From Firmicutes bacterium CAG:822 (lineage in GTDB: Bacteria; Bacillota_I; Bacilli_A; RF39; UBA660), in contig HF990864.1 in NCBI GenBank assembly GCA_000432855.1, forward strand, positions 1-24,144: a DNA stretch of 24,144 nt, read 5' to 3'. Shown here in pieces: positions 12,617 through 21,208 of the stretch; positions within the stretch are counted from its first letter, which is position 1; each line of letters starts with the position of its first letter. The translations under genes and the position numbers were made by a program. A model generated the notes under the pieces. That model saw nothing but the letters and a program-made list of their open reading frames with translations. It had not been told where the DNA came from and did not search any database.

Positions 12617-12910
12617 ATGGCAAAGAAGAAAAACAAAACAAGAATAACTAAAGGCGAAAGATTACTATATTTTTATGCCACTATCGCTTTCTTTTTAATG
12701 CTCGGTTTAAAAATATTCTGTGGTGCTTCTATCGGTGAAATGAAAATGAGTATCGAAGAAAAAAGATATAATATTGAACAGCAAGAAAAAACTAATGAAA
12801 GTTTAACTATGCAAGTAAACGAACTAACATCTTTTGAAAATGTTCAAAAAGTTGTCAAAGAAATGGGACTCGCTTATAATAACAATAATATAATCATTAT
12901 AGATAAATAG
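12617..12910 (+). CDS. ftsL: FtsL-like cell division protein
   Basis: A 97-aa bitopic protein with a lysine-rich cytoplasmic start (MAKKKNKTRITKGE). One membrane helix follows (about 16-34, LLYFYATIAFFLMLGLKIF), then an outside coiled coil (about 40-75, EEKRYNIEQQEKTNESLTM) and a short tail. Such proteins pair with DivIC/FtsB and hold the septal FtsW-PBP synthase at the divisome. Sequence identity in this family is low; the call rests on size, topology and the position between rsmH and a class B PBP gene. GGAG (12605-12608) lies eight bases before the ATG, inside rsmH. Confidence 0.85.
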   Translation: MAKKKNKTRITKGERLLYFYATIAFFLMLGLKIFCGASIGEMKMSIEEKRYNIEQQEKTNESLTMQVNELTSFENVQKVVKEMGLAYNNNNIIIIDK

Positions 12911-12922
12911 GGTGGTGATTAG

Positions 12923-15094
12923 ATGACCAAAGGAAAACAAAAAAATATCGAATGGAAAACCCCAAGAAAAATCTTTCTTGTTTTTTTCTTTTTAATGTTG
13001 GTTCTTTTTGGTCGTTATTGCTATCTAGCTTTATCTCCAACCATTAATGGTAGAGATATGCAAGTATTTGCCTCTAATCGTAATACCGTATCAACCATTT
13101 TAAAAGCTAAAAGGGGAACAATTTACGATATGAGTGGTAATGTTCTTGCCCAAACAGTCACTTCATATACGTTGATTGCCTACTTAGATGAAAGTAGAAG
13201 TACCGATACTCAAATAAATCACGTTAAGGACATTGATGCTACAGCTAAAGCCCTCGCGCCAGTTCTTGAAACGGATGAACAAAGTTTAAAAGATCGTCTT
13301 CAAAAGGGAAAAGACGATGGTAAATATCAAATTGAATTTGGAAGTGCCGGTAAAAACCTAACTGAACTCAAAAAAAGCGAAATCGAAGATTTAAATTTAC
13401 CTGGTCTTGACTTTGAAGAAAGCTATCAGAGATACTATCCAAATGGTGACTTTGCCTCATATATTTTGGGTTATGCCAAAACAAATGAATATGTCGATAA
13501 AAATGATAAAACAGTAACCTCAATTGATGGAGAACTTGGTATTGAAGCTAAATTTGATGATGATCTAAAAGGTACTGATGGTTACTTAATGTATCAACAA
13601 GACCGTTTTGGCTATAAGATTCCTGATACCAAGGAAGAACGTATTGATGCCTTAGATGGTAAAGATATATATTTAACTTTAGATTCTAGTATTCAGAGAT
13701 TCGCTGAAACCGAAGTTCAAAATATGCAAGAAGAATATGATCCAGAATGGACGATGATTGCTGTTATGGATGCTAAAACTGGCGATATTTTAGCTAGTGC
13801 TTCAACACCATCATTTAATCCTAATTTGCGTAATATTACTAGTTATGAAAACCCATTAGTATCCAATGCCTTTGAACCAGGTTCAACAATGAAAATATAT
13901 ACTTATATGTGTGCTATTGATAAAGGTACATATAAAGGTGATGAAACCTTTAAATCTGGTAGTATTGAAGTTGCTGATGCCGTAATTAGAGACTGGAATA
14001 ACACTGGATGGGGAACTATCAATTATGACAAAGGTTTTGAATATTCATCAAATGTCGGAGTAAGTACTATGATCAATCACTTTATCGACCGTGATGAGTT
14101 AAAAGATTGCTTTAAAAAGTATGGCTTCGGACAGTCAACAGGTATTGACTTATCGAGAGAACTATCTGGTAACTTAGGTTTCCAATATCCAGTAGAAGTT
14201 GCCAATGCTGCATTTGGTCAAGGAATAACAACTACCGCTATCCAGCACCTTAAAGCTTTATCAATGATTGCTAATGATGGACAAGAACTAACACCACACA
14301 TTGTTTCTAAAATTGTCGATCCAAACACGGGTAAAACAACTTATAAAAGAAAAGTTGAAAAAAGTGCGAAATTGGTTAAACAAACAACTATCGATAAAAT
14401 TAAAGATTTAATGGATAGTGTTGTCAATAGTGATGACCCACAGGCTACTGGTAAAAAATATCACATTGACGGTTTCGACGTCATTGGTAAAACCGGAACA
14501 TCACAAATATATAATGAAAAAACTGGTGGATATTTAAAAGGTTCAAATGATTACATTTATTCATTTGCTGGAATGTATCCAAAAGATGATCCAGAAATTA
14601 TTATTTATGCAGCCATTAAACAGCCAAATGTCGGTTCATCTAGTACTTTAAGTACTTCAATAAATACATTAATGCAGAATATTGCTAAATATAGAAATAT
14701 GTTTGAAGAAGAAACAAGTAATAACAGTAGTGTAACCTCATTAACTTTAGATTCTTACATTAATCAAAAAGTTACTGATGTTAAAGCCATTATGGACCAA
14801 AATCATATCACTACCACAGTCATTGGTAATGGTGATAAAGTTATCAGCCAATATCCAAACAAAGGAGAAACTGTTTTATCTTATGATAGAGTATTCTTAA
14901 TTACCAATGGTAGTGCTGGAACTATGCCTGACTTAACTGGTTATACGAGGTCTGAAGCAATTTATCTAATGAAAACACTAGGTTTTGATTATGAATTAGA
15001 AGGCTATGGTTATGTTACTGCTCAAAGTATTAAAGCTGGCGAGGTCGTTGGTGGTAACACCGTTAAAATAACTTTGAATGAAAAGCAGACATAA
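12923..15094 (+). CDS. Class B penicillin-binding protein with PASTA domains (FtsI/PBP2B-like)
   Basis: The 723-aa membrane-anchored transpeptidase crosslinks septal peptidoglycan. After a basic tail, a helix at about 14-33 anchors it; the PBP-dimer domain starts with KRGTIYDMSGNVLA. The transpeptidase shows all three active-site motifs: Ser321-T-M-Lys324 (nucleophile and base), S375-S-N377 and K523-T-G. Two PASTA units follow: about 610-665 (KVTDVKAIMDQNHITTTVIG) and 667-720 (MPDLTGYTRSEAIYLMKTLG), known to sense muropeptides or stabilise septal PBPs. GGTGGTGAT precedes the ATG, 12 bases after the ftsL-like gene. A terminator ends this half of the cluster, so ftsW partners must come from the second half at 19294 or elsewhere. 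Confidence 0.93.
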   Translation: MTKGKQKNIEWKTPRKIFLVFFFLMLVLFGRYCYLALSPTINGRDMQVFASNRNTVSTILKAKRGTIYDMSGNVLAQTVTSYTLIAYLDESRSTDTQINHVKDIDATAKALAPVLETDEQSLKDRLQKGKDDGKYQIEFGSAGKNLTELKKSEIEDLNLPGLDFEESYQRYYPNGDFASYILGYAKTNEYVDKNDKTVTSIDGELGIEAKFDDDLKGTDGYLMYQQDRFGYKIPDTKEERIDALDGKDIYLTLDSSIQRFAETEVQNMQEEYDPEWTMIAVMDAKTGDILASASTPSFNPNLRNITSYENPLVSNAFEPGSTMKIYTYMCAIDKGTYKGDETFKSGSIEVADAVIRDWNNTGWGTINYDKGFEYSSNVGVSTMINHFIDRDELKDCFKKYGFGQSTGIDLSRELSGNLGFQYPVEVANAAFGQGITTTAIQHLKALSMIANDGQELTPHIVSKIVDPNTGKTTYKRKVEKSAKLVKQTTIDKIKDLMDSVVNSDDPQATGKKYHIDGFDVIGKTGTSQIYNEKTGGYLKGSNDYIYSFAGMYPKDDPEIIIYAAIKQPNVGSSSTLSTSINTLMQNIAKYRNMFEEETSNNSSVTSLTLDSYINQKVTDVKAIMDQNHITTTVIGNGDKVISQYPNKGETVLSYDRVFLITNGSAGTMPDLTGYTRSEAIYLMKTLGFDYELEGYGYVTAQSIKAGEVVGGNTVKITLNEKQT

Positions 15095-15122
15095 CGGAAC
15101 CACAATCCGTGATGTACACTAT

Positions 15123-15149
15123 AAAAGGAGAATTTATTTTTCCTTTTTT
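15123..15149 (+). terminator. Terminator of the mraZ-PBP operon
   Basis: A 10-bp stem with one G-T pair (15123-15132 with 15138-15147), loop TTTAT, and a T-rich 3' arm. It lies 28 bases after the PBP stop codon. Confidence 0.65.
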
Positions 15150-15158
15150 CATTTTCTA

Positions 15159-15279
15159 AAAGGAATTAAGGAACAAACGATTGAAATAGCTAAAAATATA
15201 CTAAAAAAAGGTTAGCATTAAAGATATTTCCGAAATGACATGTCTAACTTAGCAAGAACTTCAAAATCAAAAAAACTAA
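15159..15279 (+). pseudogene. Decayed C-terminal tail of an Rpn/PD-(D/E)XK nuclease-transposase family gene
   Basis: From 15159 the frame reads KGIKEQTIEIAKNILKKG and then stops at TAG 15213. Shifting past one extra T (15213) gives SIKDISEMTCLT, a TAG at 15250, then QELQNQKN and a final TAA at 15277. Joined, this matches from memory the typical C-terminus of Rpn-type recombination nucleases (G-IEQG--EIAKNML-KG--I--IS-ITGLS-EEI). One frameshift and one nonsense codon are needed. The body of the gene is gone; a relic of recombination between the two halves of the dcw cluster. Confidence 0.6.
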
Positions 15280-15305
15280 AAAGGCAAATTTATTTTTGCC
15301 TTTTT
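15278..15305. terminator. Terminator of the CmpB-family gene (bidirectional)
   Basis: An 11-bp perfect stem AAAAAGGCAAA (15278-15288) / TTTGCCTTTTT (15295-15305) with a 6-nt loop. The stop codon of the minus-strand gene (15290-15292) lies in the loop; the T tract of the minus-strand reading comes from 15278 leftwards. Confidence 0.75.
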
Positions 15306-15940
15306 GCATTCTGAAATATAGTATTTAATCTTTTGTCGGGATAATGTTTGTCTAAAAATACTTCAACTTTATTACTAGGTTCCATTCCTTTTGCACGTTC
15401 ACTTTGCCTTAAACAAGCTGTAACTGAAATGATAATATTGGCAACCATAAATACAATTAATATCGCTGTTAAAATATTTCCAGTTTTTACCGGCATTTTC
15501 TCAATTAAATTTGATAAAAAAGGATATACAATCCTCATAACTAATAAAGCTAGAACACCCCAAACAATCATGTATTTTAAACTTGTTCTTCCACCGATAT
15601 TAAATAACTGATGACTGTAGTCCCAAGATAAGGTTCCAAATACCTTTTCCTGTACTAATGAACACAAATACTCACATCCGCCACCTAATAACATTCCACC
15701 GAGAAATATGAGTGCGGGGTTCTTAATTTTAGAAAGAAAAATTACAAAGAACACCAGACCTAAACCATACACTGGATTAAGTGGACCATATATTAAACCG
15801 CGCCTGCTGACCCAGTCACCATAATGAATAAAATGATTGACCATTTCAAACACACATCCAAAAACACAGCCAATCATAAATAACCAAAATATTTTTTTAA
15901 AACAAATACCTCTCGCAAAGGCTTCTTCTTTTTGCTTCAT
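15290..15940 (-). CDS. CmpB-family (DUF1113-like) polytopic membrane protein
   Basis: The 216-aa protein has about five membrane segments, including FWLFMIGCVFGCVFEMV (residues 18-34), VYGLGLVFFVIFL, ALIFLGGMLLGGGCEYL, LKYMIVWGVLALLVMRIV and ILTAILIVFMVANIIIS. The signature RRGLIYGPLNPVYGLG after the first helix, and the E-Y-L...FG..SWDYS segment, mark the family annotated as putative ABC transporter permease CmpB. The biochemical role of this family is not established and no ATPase is nearby. ATG 15940 is chosen over the GTG at 15952 because GAGG lies six bases before it. It is divergent from the cls gene with overlapping promoters. Confidence 0.85.
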   Translation of the reverse strand: MKQKEEAFARGICFKKIFWLFMIGCVFGCVFEMVNHFIHYGDWVSRRGLIYGPLNPVYGLGLVFFVIFLSKIKNPALIFLGGMLLGGGCEYLCSLVQEKVFGTLSWDYSHQLFNIGGRTSLKYMIVWGVLALLVMRIVYPFLSNLIEKMPVKTGNILTAILIVFMVANIIISVTACLRQSERAKGMEPSNKVEVFLDKHYPDKRLNTIFQNAKRQK

Positions 15941-15978
15941 ATACAACCTCACAACAAAAATTTCACTTCACTAACACA

Positions 15979-16029
15979 ATAGTATATTATTATGAATTAA
16001 TTGTCAAACCGGTAAAAATAAGGTATAAT
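15979..16029. promoter_or_regulatory. Divergent promoters with overlapping -35 boxes
   Basis: On the plus strand: TTGTCA (16001-16006), exactly 17 bases, TATAAT (16024-16029), serving cls. On the minus strand: perfect TTGACA (16007-16002), 17 bases, TACTAT (15984-15979), or TATACT (15986-15981) at 15 bases, serving the CmpB gene. The seven bases TTGTCAA at 16001-16007 contain both -35 hexamers, so two polymerases cannot bind together. Confidence 0.7.
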
Positions 16030-16059
16030 CAAATTAGAGTAAAGTCAAGGTGATATAGC

Positions 16060-17601
16060 ATGATAAAATTTTTAAAAAAACATTTAAACCTTATAGGACA
16101 TCGTGTTTTTTTAGTTCCACTTATTATGATAATTCAAATTGCTATAATCTTCTTAATGACTTTTGAATTTTATAGTTATTTCATTGTTTTCTATATTATA
16201 TGTAGTATCTTTAGTTTACTTATGGTCTTGCACATTGTCAATAGTAGAGCTAACCCGGGCTATAAAATTGCCTGGATTATTCCAATTATGGCTTTTCCAA
16301 TTTTCGGACTACTTTTATATGTTTTGTTTGGCGGTAATCAGCTAAGCAAAAGACAAAAAGCTAAAATGCGAAATATATATTATAAACAGTTTAAATATAA
16401 AGATAATCATAACATTGTTATGAGTGAACTTAGATATGATAATTTGTCGGCCTATAATCAAGTGAAATATATTAGTGACTATTCACTTACAAATGTTTGT
16501 AAACACACTAAAACGACATATTTATCTAATGGTAAAATTTATTATAGTAAATTATTAGAAGCTATTAAAAACGCCAAAAAATATATTTTCTTAGAATATT
16601 TTATTATAGGTAAAGGTAAAATGTGGAATACTATCTTAGATATCTTAAAGCAGAAAGTTCAAGAAGGTGTTGAAGTGAGAGTAATTTACGATGACTTTGG
16701 TTGTATTATGACTTTACCTAATCATTATGATAAAGTCCTAGAAAAAGAAGGAATCAAAGCTGCTGTATTCAATCGTTTTGTTCCCAATTTAAAATCAAAA
16801 TTCAATAATCGCGACCATAGAAAAATAGCTATTATTGATGGGCATATCGCCTTTACCGGTGGTATTAATCTAGCCGATGAATACATTAACGAGAAAGTTC
16901 GTTTTGGTCATTGGAAAGATAATGGCATTATGTTAGAAGGTGAAGCCGTTTGGAACTTTACTGTTTTATTTTTATCAATGTGGGATTTTATTAAAGAAGA
17001 AGATGAAGACTATGAAAAATATCATTCCTCTTATGAATACGAAACTTCATCTGATGGATATGTTATTCCTTATGCCGATAGTCCATGGGATAGTGAAGCT
17101 GTAGGTGAAACCGTTTATTTAAATTTAATTGGTAAGGCTAATAAATATATTTATATCACCACACCTTATTTAGTTTTAGATAATGAAATGCTTACCGCTT
17201 TATGTACAGCGGCTAAAAGAGGTGTCGATGTTAGAATCATAACGCCTGGCATTCCTGATAAAAAACTTGTCAGCGAAGTTACAAAAGCTTATTACGATCA
17301 GCTTTTAGAAAGTGGTGTTAGAATATATGAATATACTAAAGGCTTTATTCATTCAAAAACTTTCGTCGTTGACGATGAATATTCAACTATTGGTACTGTC
17401 AATTTAGATTATCGCAGTCTTTATTTACACTTCGAATGTGGTGTTTGGTTATATGATTGTTCGGTTATATTTACAATTAAAAAAGATTTTACCTCAACAT
17501 TAAAAGAATGCCGAGAAATCAAACTTAAAAATTTAGGTAAATTAACTTGGTTTAATTCACTTAAAAGACAAATCTTAAAGGCTTTTGCCCCATTAATGTA
17601 A
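16060..17601 (+). CDS. cls: Cardiolipin synthase (phospholipase D superfamily)
   Basis: Cls (513 aa) condenses two phosphatidylglycerols to cardiolipin and glycerol at the inner membrane. Two N-terminal helices (about 12-33 and 36-55) and the PLDc_N motif RANPGYKIAWIIPIMAFPIF (about 63-88) precede two PLD catalytic domains. Both HxKxxxxD motifs are complete: His253-Lys255-Asp260 in HRKIAIIDG with FTGGINLADEY, and His431-Lys433-Asp438 in HSKTFVVDD with GTVNLDYRSL. Length and order are standard for bacterial Cls. AAGGTGAT precedes the ATG and a strong promoter lies at 16001-16029. A small lipoprotein and a CapA gene follow in the same operon. Confidence 0.94.
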   Translation: MIKFLKKHLNLIGHRVFLVPLIMIIQIAIIFLMTFEFYSYFIVFYIICSIFSLLMVLHIVNSRANPGYKIAWIIPIMAFPIFGLLLYVLFGGNQLSKRQKAKMRNIYYKQFKYKDNHNIVMSELRYDNLSAYNQVKYISDYSLTNVCKHTKTTYLSNGKIYYSKLLEAIKNAKKYIFLEYFIIGKGKMWNTILDILKQKVQEGVEVRVIYDDFGCIMTLPNHYDKVLEKEGIKAAVFNRFVPNLKSKFNNRDHRKIAIIDGHIAFTGGINLADEYINEKVRFGHWKDNGIMLEGEAVWNFTVLFLSMWDFIKEEDEDYEKYHSSYEYETSSDGYVIPYADSPWDSEAVGETVYLNLIGKANKYIYITTPYLVLDNEMLTALCTAAKRGVDVRIITPGIPDKKLVSEVTKAYYDQLLESGVRIYEYTKGFIHSKTFVVDDEYSTIGTVNLDYRSLYLHFECGVWLYDCSVIFTIKKDFTSTLKECREIKLKNLGKLTWFNSLKRQILKAFAPLM

Positions 17602-17612
17602 GGAGAGAGAAT

Positions 17613-17888
17613 ATGAAAAAATTATTAATTGTTATGTTTGGAGTATTTATTTTAACTAGTTGTGGTAATAGTGGTGAAGAATTCACTTGTACCATTAATA
17701 ATAGTGAAGCCGTATTCACTATAAAAGATGGTATCGTCAGCTCATATACCTTAGATGGTGAAAAACAAAGTAGAAGTACCATCGATGAAATTAATGGAAC
17801 TTATTTTACAAGTAGTACAAATACTGAGGAAGGAAAAGCAGCTTTAACAAACTATGTAAATTCATTAAATGGTAGTTGTAATTTTTAA
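17613..17888 (+). CDS. Small lipoprotein of unknown function
   Basis: A 91-aa secreted protein with a short signal peptide and lipobox LTSC, giving lipidation at Cys17 and a mature start CGNSGEEF. The mature part is about 75 aa and predicted mainly beta (FTCTINNSEAVFTIKDGIVSSYTLDG). It has two further cysteines, one near each end (FTCT and GSC), which could form a disulfide. No family is recognised. AAGGAGAGAG precedes the ATG, 11 bases after cls. The next gene starts three bases after its stop, so it likely works at the membrane with Cls or CapA, though the context alone does not say how. Confidence 0.8.
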   Translation: MKKLLIVMFGVFILTSCGNSGEEFTCTINNSEAVFTIKDGIVSSYTLDGEKQSRSTIDEINGTYFTSSTNTEEGKAALTNYVNSLNGSCNF

Positions 17889-17891
17889 AAT

Positions 17892-19052
17892 ATGAAAAAG
17901 AAGTATGTTATATTTGTTGTTCTAATTGTTTTAATATTTATATCTGGACTTTATTTACTAAAAAAAGAGTCACAAAATGAACCTAAACAACAAGAAAAAA
18001 CCGAAGAAGTACAAAAAGAAGAAACTAAAACTAGTAAATTATCTTTAATCATGGTTGGTGATGCGCTATTACATGGTTCAGTATATCGTGACGCTTATAA
18101 AAATGGTGTATATAATTTTGATTCCCAATTAGAATATATAAAACCAATTGTTCAAAATTATGATTTAGCTTTTTATAACCAAGAAAGTATCTTAGGTGGA
18201 ACAGAGCTCGGTCTATCCGATTATCCAACCTTTAATTCACCGTGGGAGTTTGGCGATGCCATGATTAATTCTGGTTTTAATTTAGTTTCACTAGCCAATA
18301 ATCATACGATGGATAGAGGCGAAAAAGCTGTATTAAATTCTTGTGAATATTGGAAAAGTAAAGAAGATGTTTTAGCCGTTGGTAGTTATTGTTCTAAAGA
18401 AGATTCTGAAGCTATTCAAATAAGAGAGAAAAATGGTATCAAATATACTTTACTTGCTTATACCTATGGTACAAATGGTATATCTGTACCACAAGGTAAA
18501 GAATATTTAGTCAATTTATATAGTGATGAAAAAGTTAAAAACGATATTGCAAAAGTCAGGGACAAAGTCGATTTATTAATAGTTTCGATGCACTGGGGAA
18601 CCGAATATCGAACCGAACCCACCGAAGAACAAAAACGTGAAGCTGAATATCTTTCATCATTAGGAGTTGATATAATAATTGGTACTCACCCTCATATTAT
18701 TGAACCTATAACATATATTAATGATACTTTAGTTATTTATTCCTTAGGTAATTTTATATCAGCTCAAAGTACTAATAACGATTATAATACCATGGTTGAA
18801 TTAATGACTTCTGTTGATATTATAAAAGAAGAAAAAGATGGACAAACTACTATCAAATTAGATAATTTAAACAATGAACTTTTATTTAATTACTATAAAA
18901 AAGGAAGTAAGTGGACTGATTTTAAAGTCGTTCCATTTAGTCAGATGAATTCAAGCTATAATTCGGATTATCAAAGACTTTATAATAAATATAGTGCTGT
19001 AGTTAAAATGTATAATGAGGATATTCCGATTAATCCATTACCAGAGGCTTAA
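17892..19052 (+). CDS. CapA-family metallophosphatase-like protein
   Basis: The 386-aa protein has one N-terminal helix (about 5-23) that anchors it outside the membrane. A charged linker follows, then the CapA/PGA_cap domain: MVGDALLHGSVYRDA, AFYNQES, GFNLVSLANNHTMDRG, SMHWGTEY, DIIIGTHPHIIEP and VIYSLGNFISAQ. The Asp, Asn-His and His residues in these motifs form the dinuclear-metal site of the calcineurin-like fold. CapA proteins take part in poly-gamma-glutamate or capsule assembly, but many act elsewhere; no capBC is present. There is no clear ribosome-binding site, and the ATG begins three bases after the lipoprotein stop, so translation is probably coupled. Confidence 0.9.
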   Translation: MKKKYVIFVVLIVLIFISGLYLLKKESQNEPKQQEKTEEVQKEETKTSKLSLIMVGDALLHGSVYRDAYKNGVYNFDSQLEYIKPIVQNYDLAFYNQESILGGTELGLSDYPTFNSPWEFGDAMINSGFNLVSLANNHTMDRGEKAVLNSCEYWKSKEDVLAVGSYCSKEDSEAIQIREKNGIKYTLLAYTYGTNGISVPQGKEYLVNLYSDEKVKNDIAKVRDKVDLLIVSMHWGTEYRTEPTEEQKREAEYLSSLGVDIIIGTHPHIIEPITYINDTLVIYSLGNFISAQSTNNDYNTMVELMTSVDIIKEEKDGQTTIKLDNLNNELLFNYYKKGSKWTDFKVVPFSQMNSSYNSDYQRLYNKYSAVVKMYNEDIPINPLPEA

Positions 19053-19063
19053 AGCCTCTTTTT
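19043..19063 (+). terminator. Terminator overlapping the capA-like stop codon
   Basis: AGAGGC (19043-19048) pairs with GCCTCT (19054-19059), followed by TTTT. The stop codon TAA (19050-19052) is within the loop. Confidence 0.75.
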
Positions 19064-19219
19064 CATATACTGTTCAAAAAATAAAAATTATAAATAAAGA
19101 AATTGATAGTGAATTAAAAGCTAATAAAAAAATTTCCACTCAGATTAATGACACAGAAAAACTTCCAAATACAGCTGATATAAAATGTACGATCTATAAA
19201 ATAAATTAACTAAATATCC
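19064..19219 (+). other. Spacer between two terminators, no gene recognised
   Basis: This stretch of about 155 bases lies between the terminator of the capA-like gene and a second one at 19220-19246. One frame is open from upstream to TAA 19209 and reads plausibly (for example KANKKISTQINDTEKLPNTA), but has no ribosome-binding site or start after the terminator. It may be the tail of a lost gene, or the second terminator may end a small RNA. No good promoter is visible inside. Confidence 0.4.
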
Positions 19220-19246
19220 AAAAGCCTAGAAATATTAGGCTTTTTT
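19220..19246 (+). terminator. Second terminator before the PBP-mraY-ftsW operon
   Basis: AAAAGCCTA (19220-19228) pairs with TAGGCTTTT (19236-19244) around a 7-nt loop and runs into TTTTTT. No recognised gene lies between it and the terminator at 19043. Confidence 0.75.
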
Positions 19247-19293
19247 CTTGTCAAAATTATTAGGACTTGGACATATATTTAAATGGTGATTAT

Positions 19294-21198
19294 ATGTTCC
19301 TTAAAAATATTCATCGTCGAATGAAAATCGCATTATGTATTATTTTATTTGTATTTCTTGTTATTATCTTAAGAGTATTTTATATTCAAGTAATAGATTA
19401 TAAAAAACTAAATGAAAAAGCTAGCGACTTATGGAGTAGAAACTTACCAATAAAAGCCGATAGGGGATTAATATATGACCGTAATGGTGTTGTTTTAGCT
19501 GACAATGCAACTACAACTTCCTTAGTCGTTATCCCAAATCAAATAAAAAACAAAGAAGAAACAGCAACTAAACTAGCTGAAATATTAAATGTCAGTTATG
19601 ATGATATGTATAAACATGTTAATAAGAAAACATCGATTGAAAGAGTCCATCCAGAAGGAAGAAAATTGTCTTATGAAGTTGCGGATAAAATCAAAGCATT
19701 AAAGTTAGATGGTGTATATTTAGTTAAAGAATCACAAAGAGTATATCCTTATGATACTCATATGGCTCACACCTTAGGTTTTGCCGGTATTGATAATCAA
19801 GGATTAAGTGGTATTGAATTGACTTATGATGAATACTTAACCGGTGAAGATGGTGCTATTAAATACTATAGTGACGCTAAAGGTAATAAATTATCCTTAA
19901 GTGAAGTCTATGAACAGCCACAAGATGGTATGAATATTACTTTAACTATCAATAACGAGATTCAAACATCTTTAGAAAGAGAACTAAGTAATGCTGTTAC
20001 CAAATATAATCCTGATAGAGCAATCGGTTTAGTTATGGACCCAGATACCGGTGAAATCTTAGCTATATCCGCTAGACCTACCTTTGACCCGAATAATTAT
20101 CAAGATTATAGTTTAGAAGAAATTAACCGAAATCTTCCAATATGGGCCACCTATGAACCAGGATCAACTTTTAAAATAATCACTTTAGCTGCCGCCTTAG
20201 AAGAAGGAAAAGTCGATTTAGAAAAAGACACATTTTATGATAGAGGAAGTATCAAAGTTGAAAATGCTACTATTCACTGTTGGAAACATGGCGGACACGG
20301 TAAAGAAACATTTATGCAGGTCGTTGAAAATTCCTGTAATCCAGGCTTTGTTGTTTTAGGCCAGCGCTTAGGTAAAAATACATTATTTGACTATATCGAT
20401 TCCTTTGGTTTTGGTAAAAAAACCGGCGTTGATTTAAATGGTGAGTCGAGTGGCATCATCTTTGATAGAGGTAAAGTGGGACCAGTCGAACTTGCCACCA
20501 CCGCTTTTGGCCAAGGTGTATCAGTAACGCCAATTCAACAAGTTACAGCCGTAAGTGCAGCCATAAATGGTGGAACCTTATATAAACCATATATTGTTAA
20601 AAGTATTAATGAACCGGAAACAAATACTGTAATAAAAGAAAACAAACCGACAAAAGTAAGACAGGTTATCAGTGAAGAGACTAGTAAAAAAGTAAGAGAA
20701 GCATTAGAAAACGTTGTTGCTAATGGAAGTGGCCGAACATCTTACATCGAGGGATACCGTGTCGGTGGTAAAACAGGAACTGCCCAAAAAGTCGAAAATG
20801 GTCACTATTTATCTAATAACTATATCTTATCTTTCATTGGATTTCTCCCAGCTGATGATCCGGAAGTTGTTGTCTATATTGCTATTGATAATCCTAAAGG
20901 AACTGTTCAGTATGGTGGAACCACTGTTGGACCAATATCTAAAGCTGTATTAAAAGACTGTATTAAAGCTTTAAACATCGAAAAAAGAGAAGGCGGAAAA
21001 GAAAAGAAATATGTCTGGACCGATCCAAAAACATATACCGTTCCAAACGTTACCAACAAAAGCGTTAGTGATGCAAAAAAGGAATTAGAAGGATTTACGG
21101 TATCTGTTGAAGGAGACGGAGATAAAGTTATCTATCAATCACCAGAAGCCGGCGTCAAATTAGAAGAGGGCAGTACTGTTAGATTATTTACAAACTAG
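19294..21198 (+). CDS. Class B penicillin-binding protein with one PASTA domain (SpoVD/PBP2B-like)
   Basis: The 634-aa peptidoglycan transpeptidase has one membrane helix (about 10-32, ALCIILFVFLVIILRVFYI), then the dimerisation domain opening with ADRGLIYDRNGVVLADN. The catalytic domain has Ser291-T-F-Lys294, S347-C-N349 and K493-T-G. A single C-terminal PASTA unit (about 578-634) reads VPNVTNKSVSDAKKELEG. ATG 19294 has GGTGAT just before it; the frame is open to a TTG at 19267 but that lacks a site. It is the second such PBP in the window. A weak TTGTCA (19248) may belong to its promoter. mraY follows after 10 bases, and FtsW, its likely glycosyltransferase partner, after that. Confidence 0.93.
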   Translation: MFLKNIHRRMKIALCIILFVFLVIILRVFYIQVIDYKKLNEKASDLWSRNLPIKADRGLIYDRNGVVLADNATTTSLVVIPNQIKNKEETATKLAEILNVSYDDMYKHVNKKTSIERVHPEGRKLSYEVADKIKALKLDGVYLVKESQRVYPYDTHMAHTLGFAGIDNQGLSGIELTYDEYLTGEDGAIKYYSDAKGNKLSLSEVYEQPQDGMNITLTINNEIQTSLERELSNAVTKYNPDRAIGLVMDPDTGEILAISARPTFDPNNYQDYSLEEINRNLPIWATYEPGSTFKIITLAAALEEGKVDLEKDTFYDRGSIKVENATIHCWKHGGHGKETFMQVVENSCNPGFVVLGQRLGKNTLFDYIDSFGFGKKTGVDLNGESSGIIFDRGKVGPVELATTAFGQGVSVTPIQQVTAVSAAINGGTLYKPYIVKSINEPETNTVIKENKPTKVRQVISEETSKKVREALENVVANGSGRTSYIEGYRVGGKTGTAQKVENGHYLSNNYILSFIGFLPADDPEVVVYIAIDNPKGTVQYGGTTVGPISKAVLKDCIKALNIEKREGGKEKKYVWTDPKTYTVPNVTNKSVSDAKKELEGFTVSVEGDGDKVIYQSPEAGVKLEEGSTVRLFTN

Positions 21199-21208
21199 AG
21201 GTGATAAA

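Noticed and set aside
19015..19209. Protein-coding gene overlapping the end of the capA-like gene
   Set aside because: Its start lies inside the capA-like gene, there is no ribosome-binding site, and the frame crosses a terminator.
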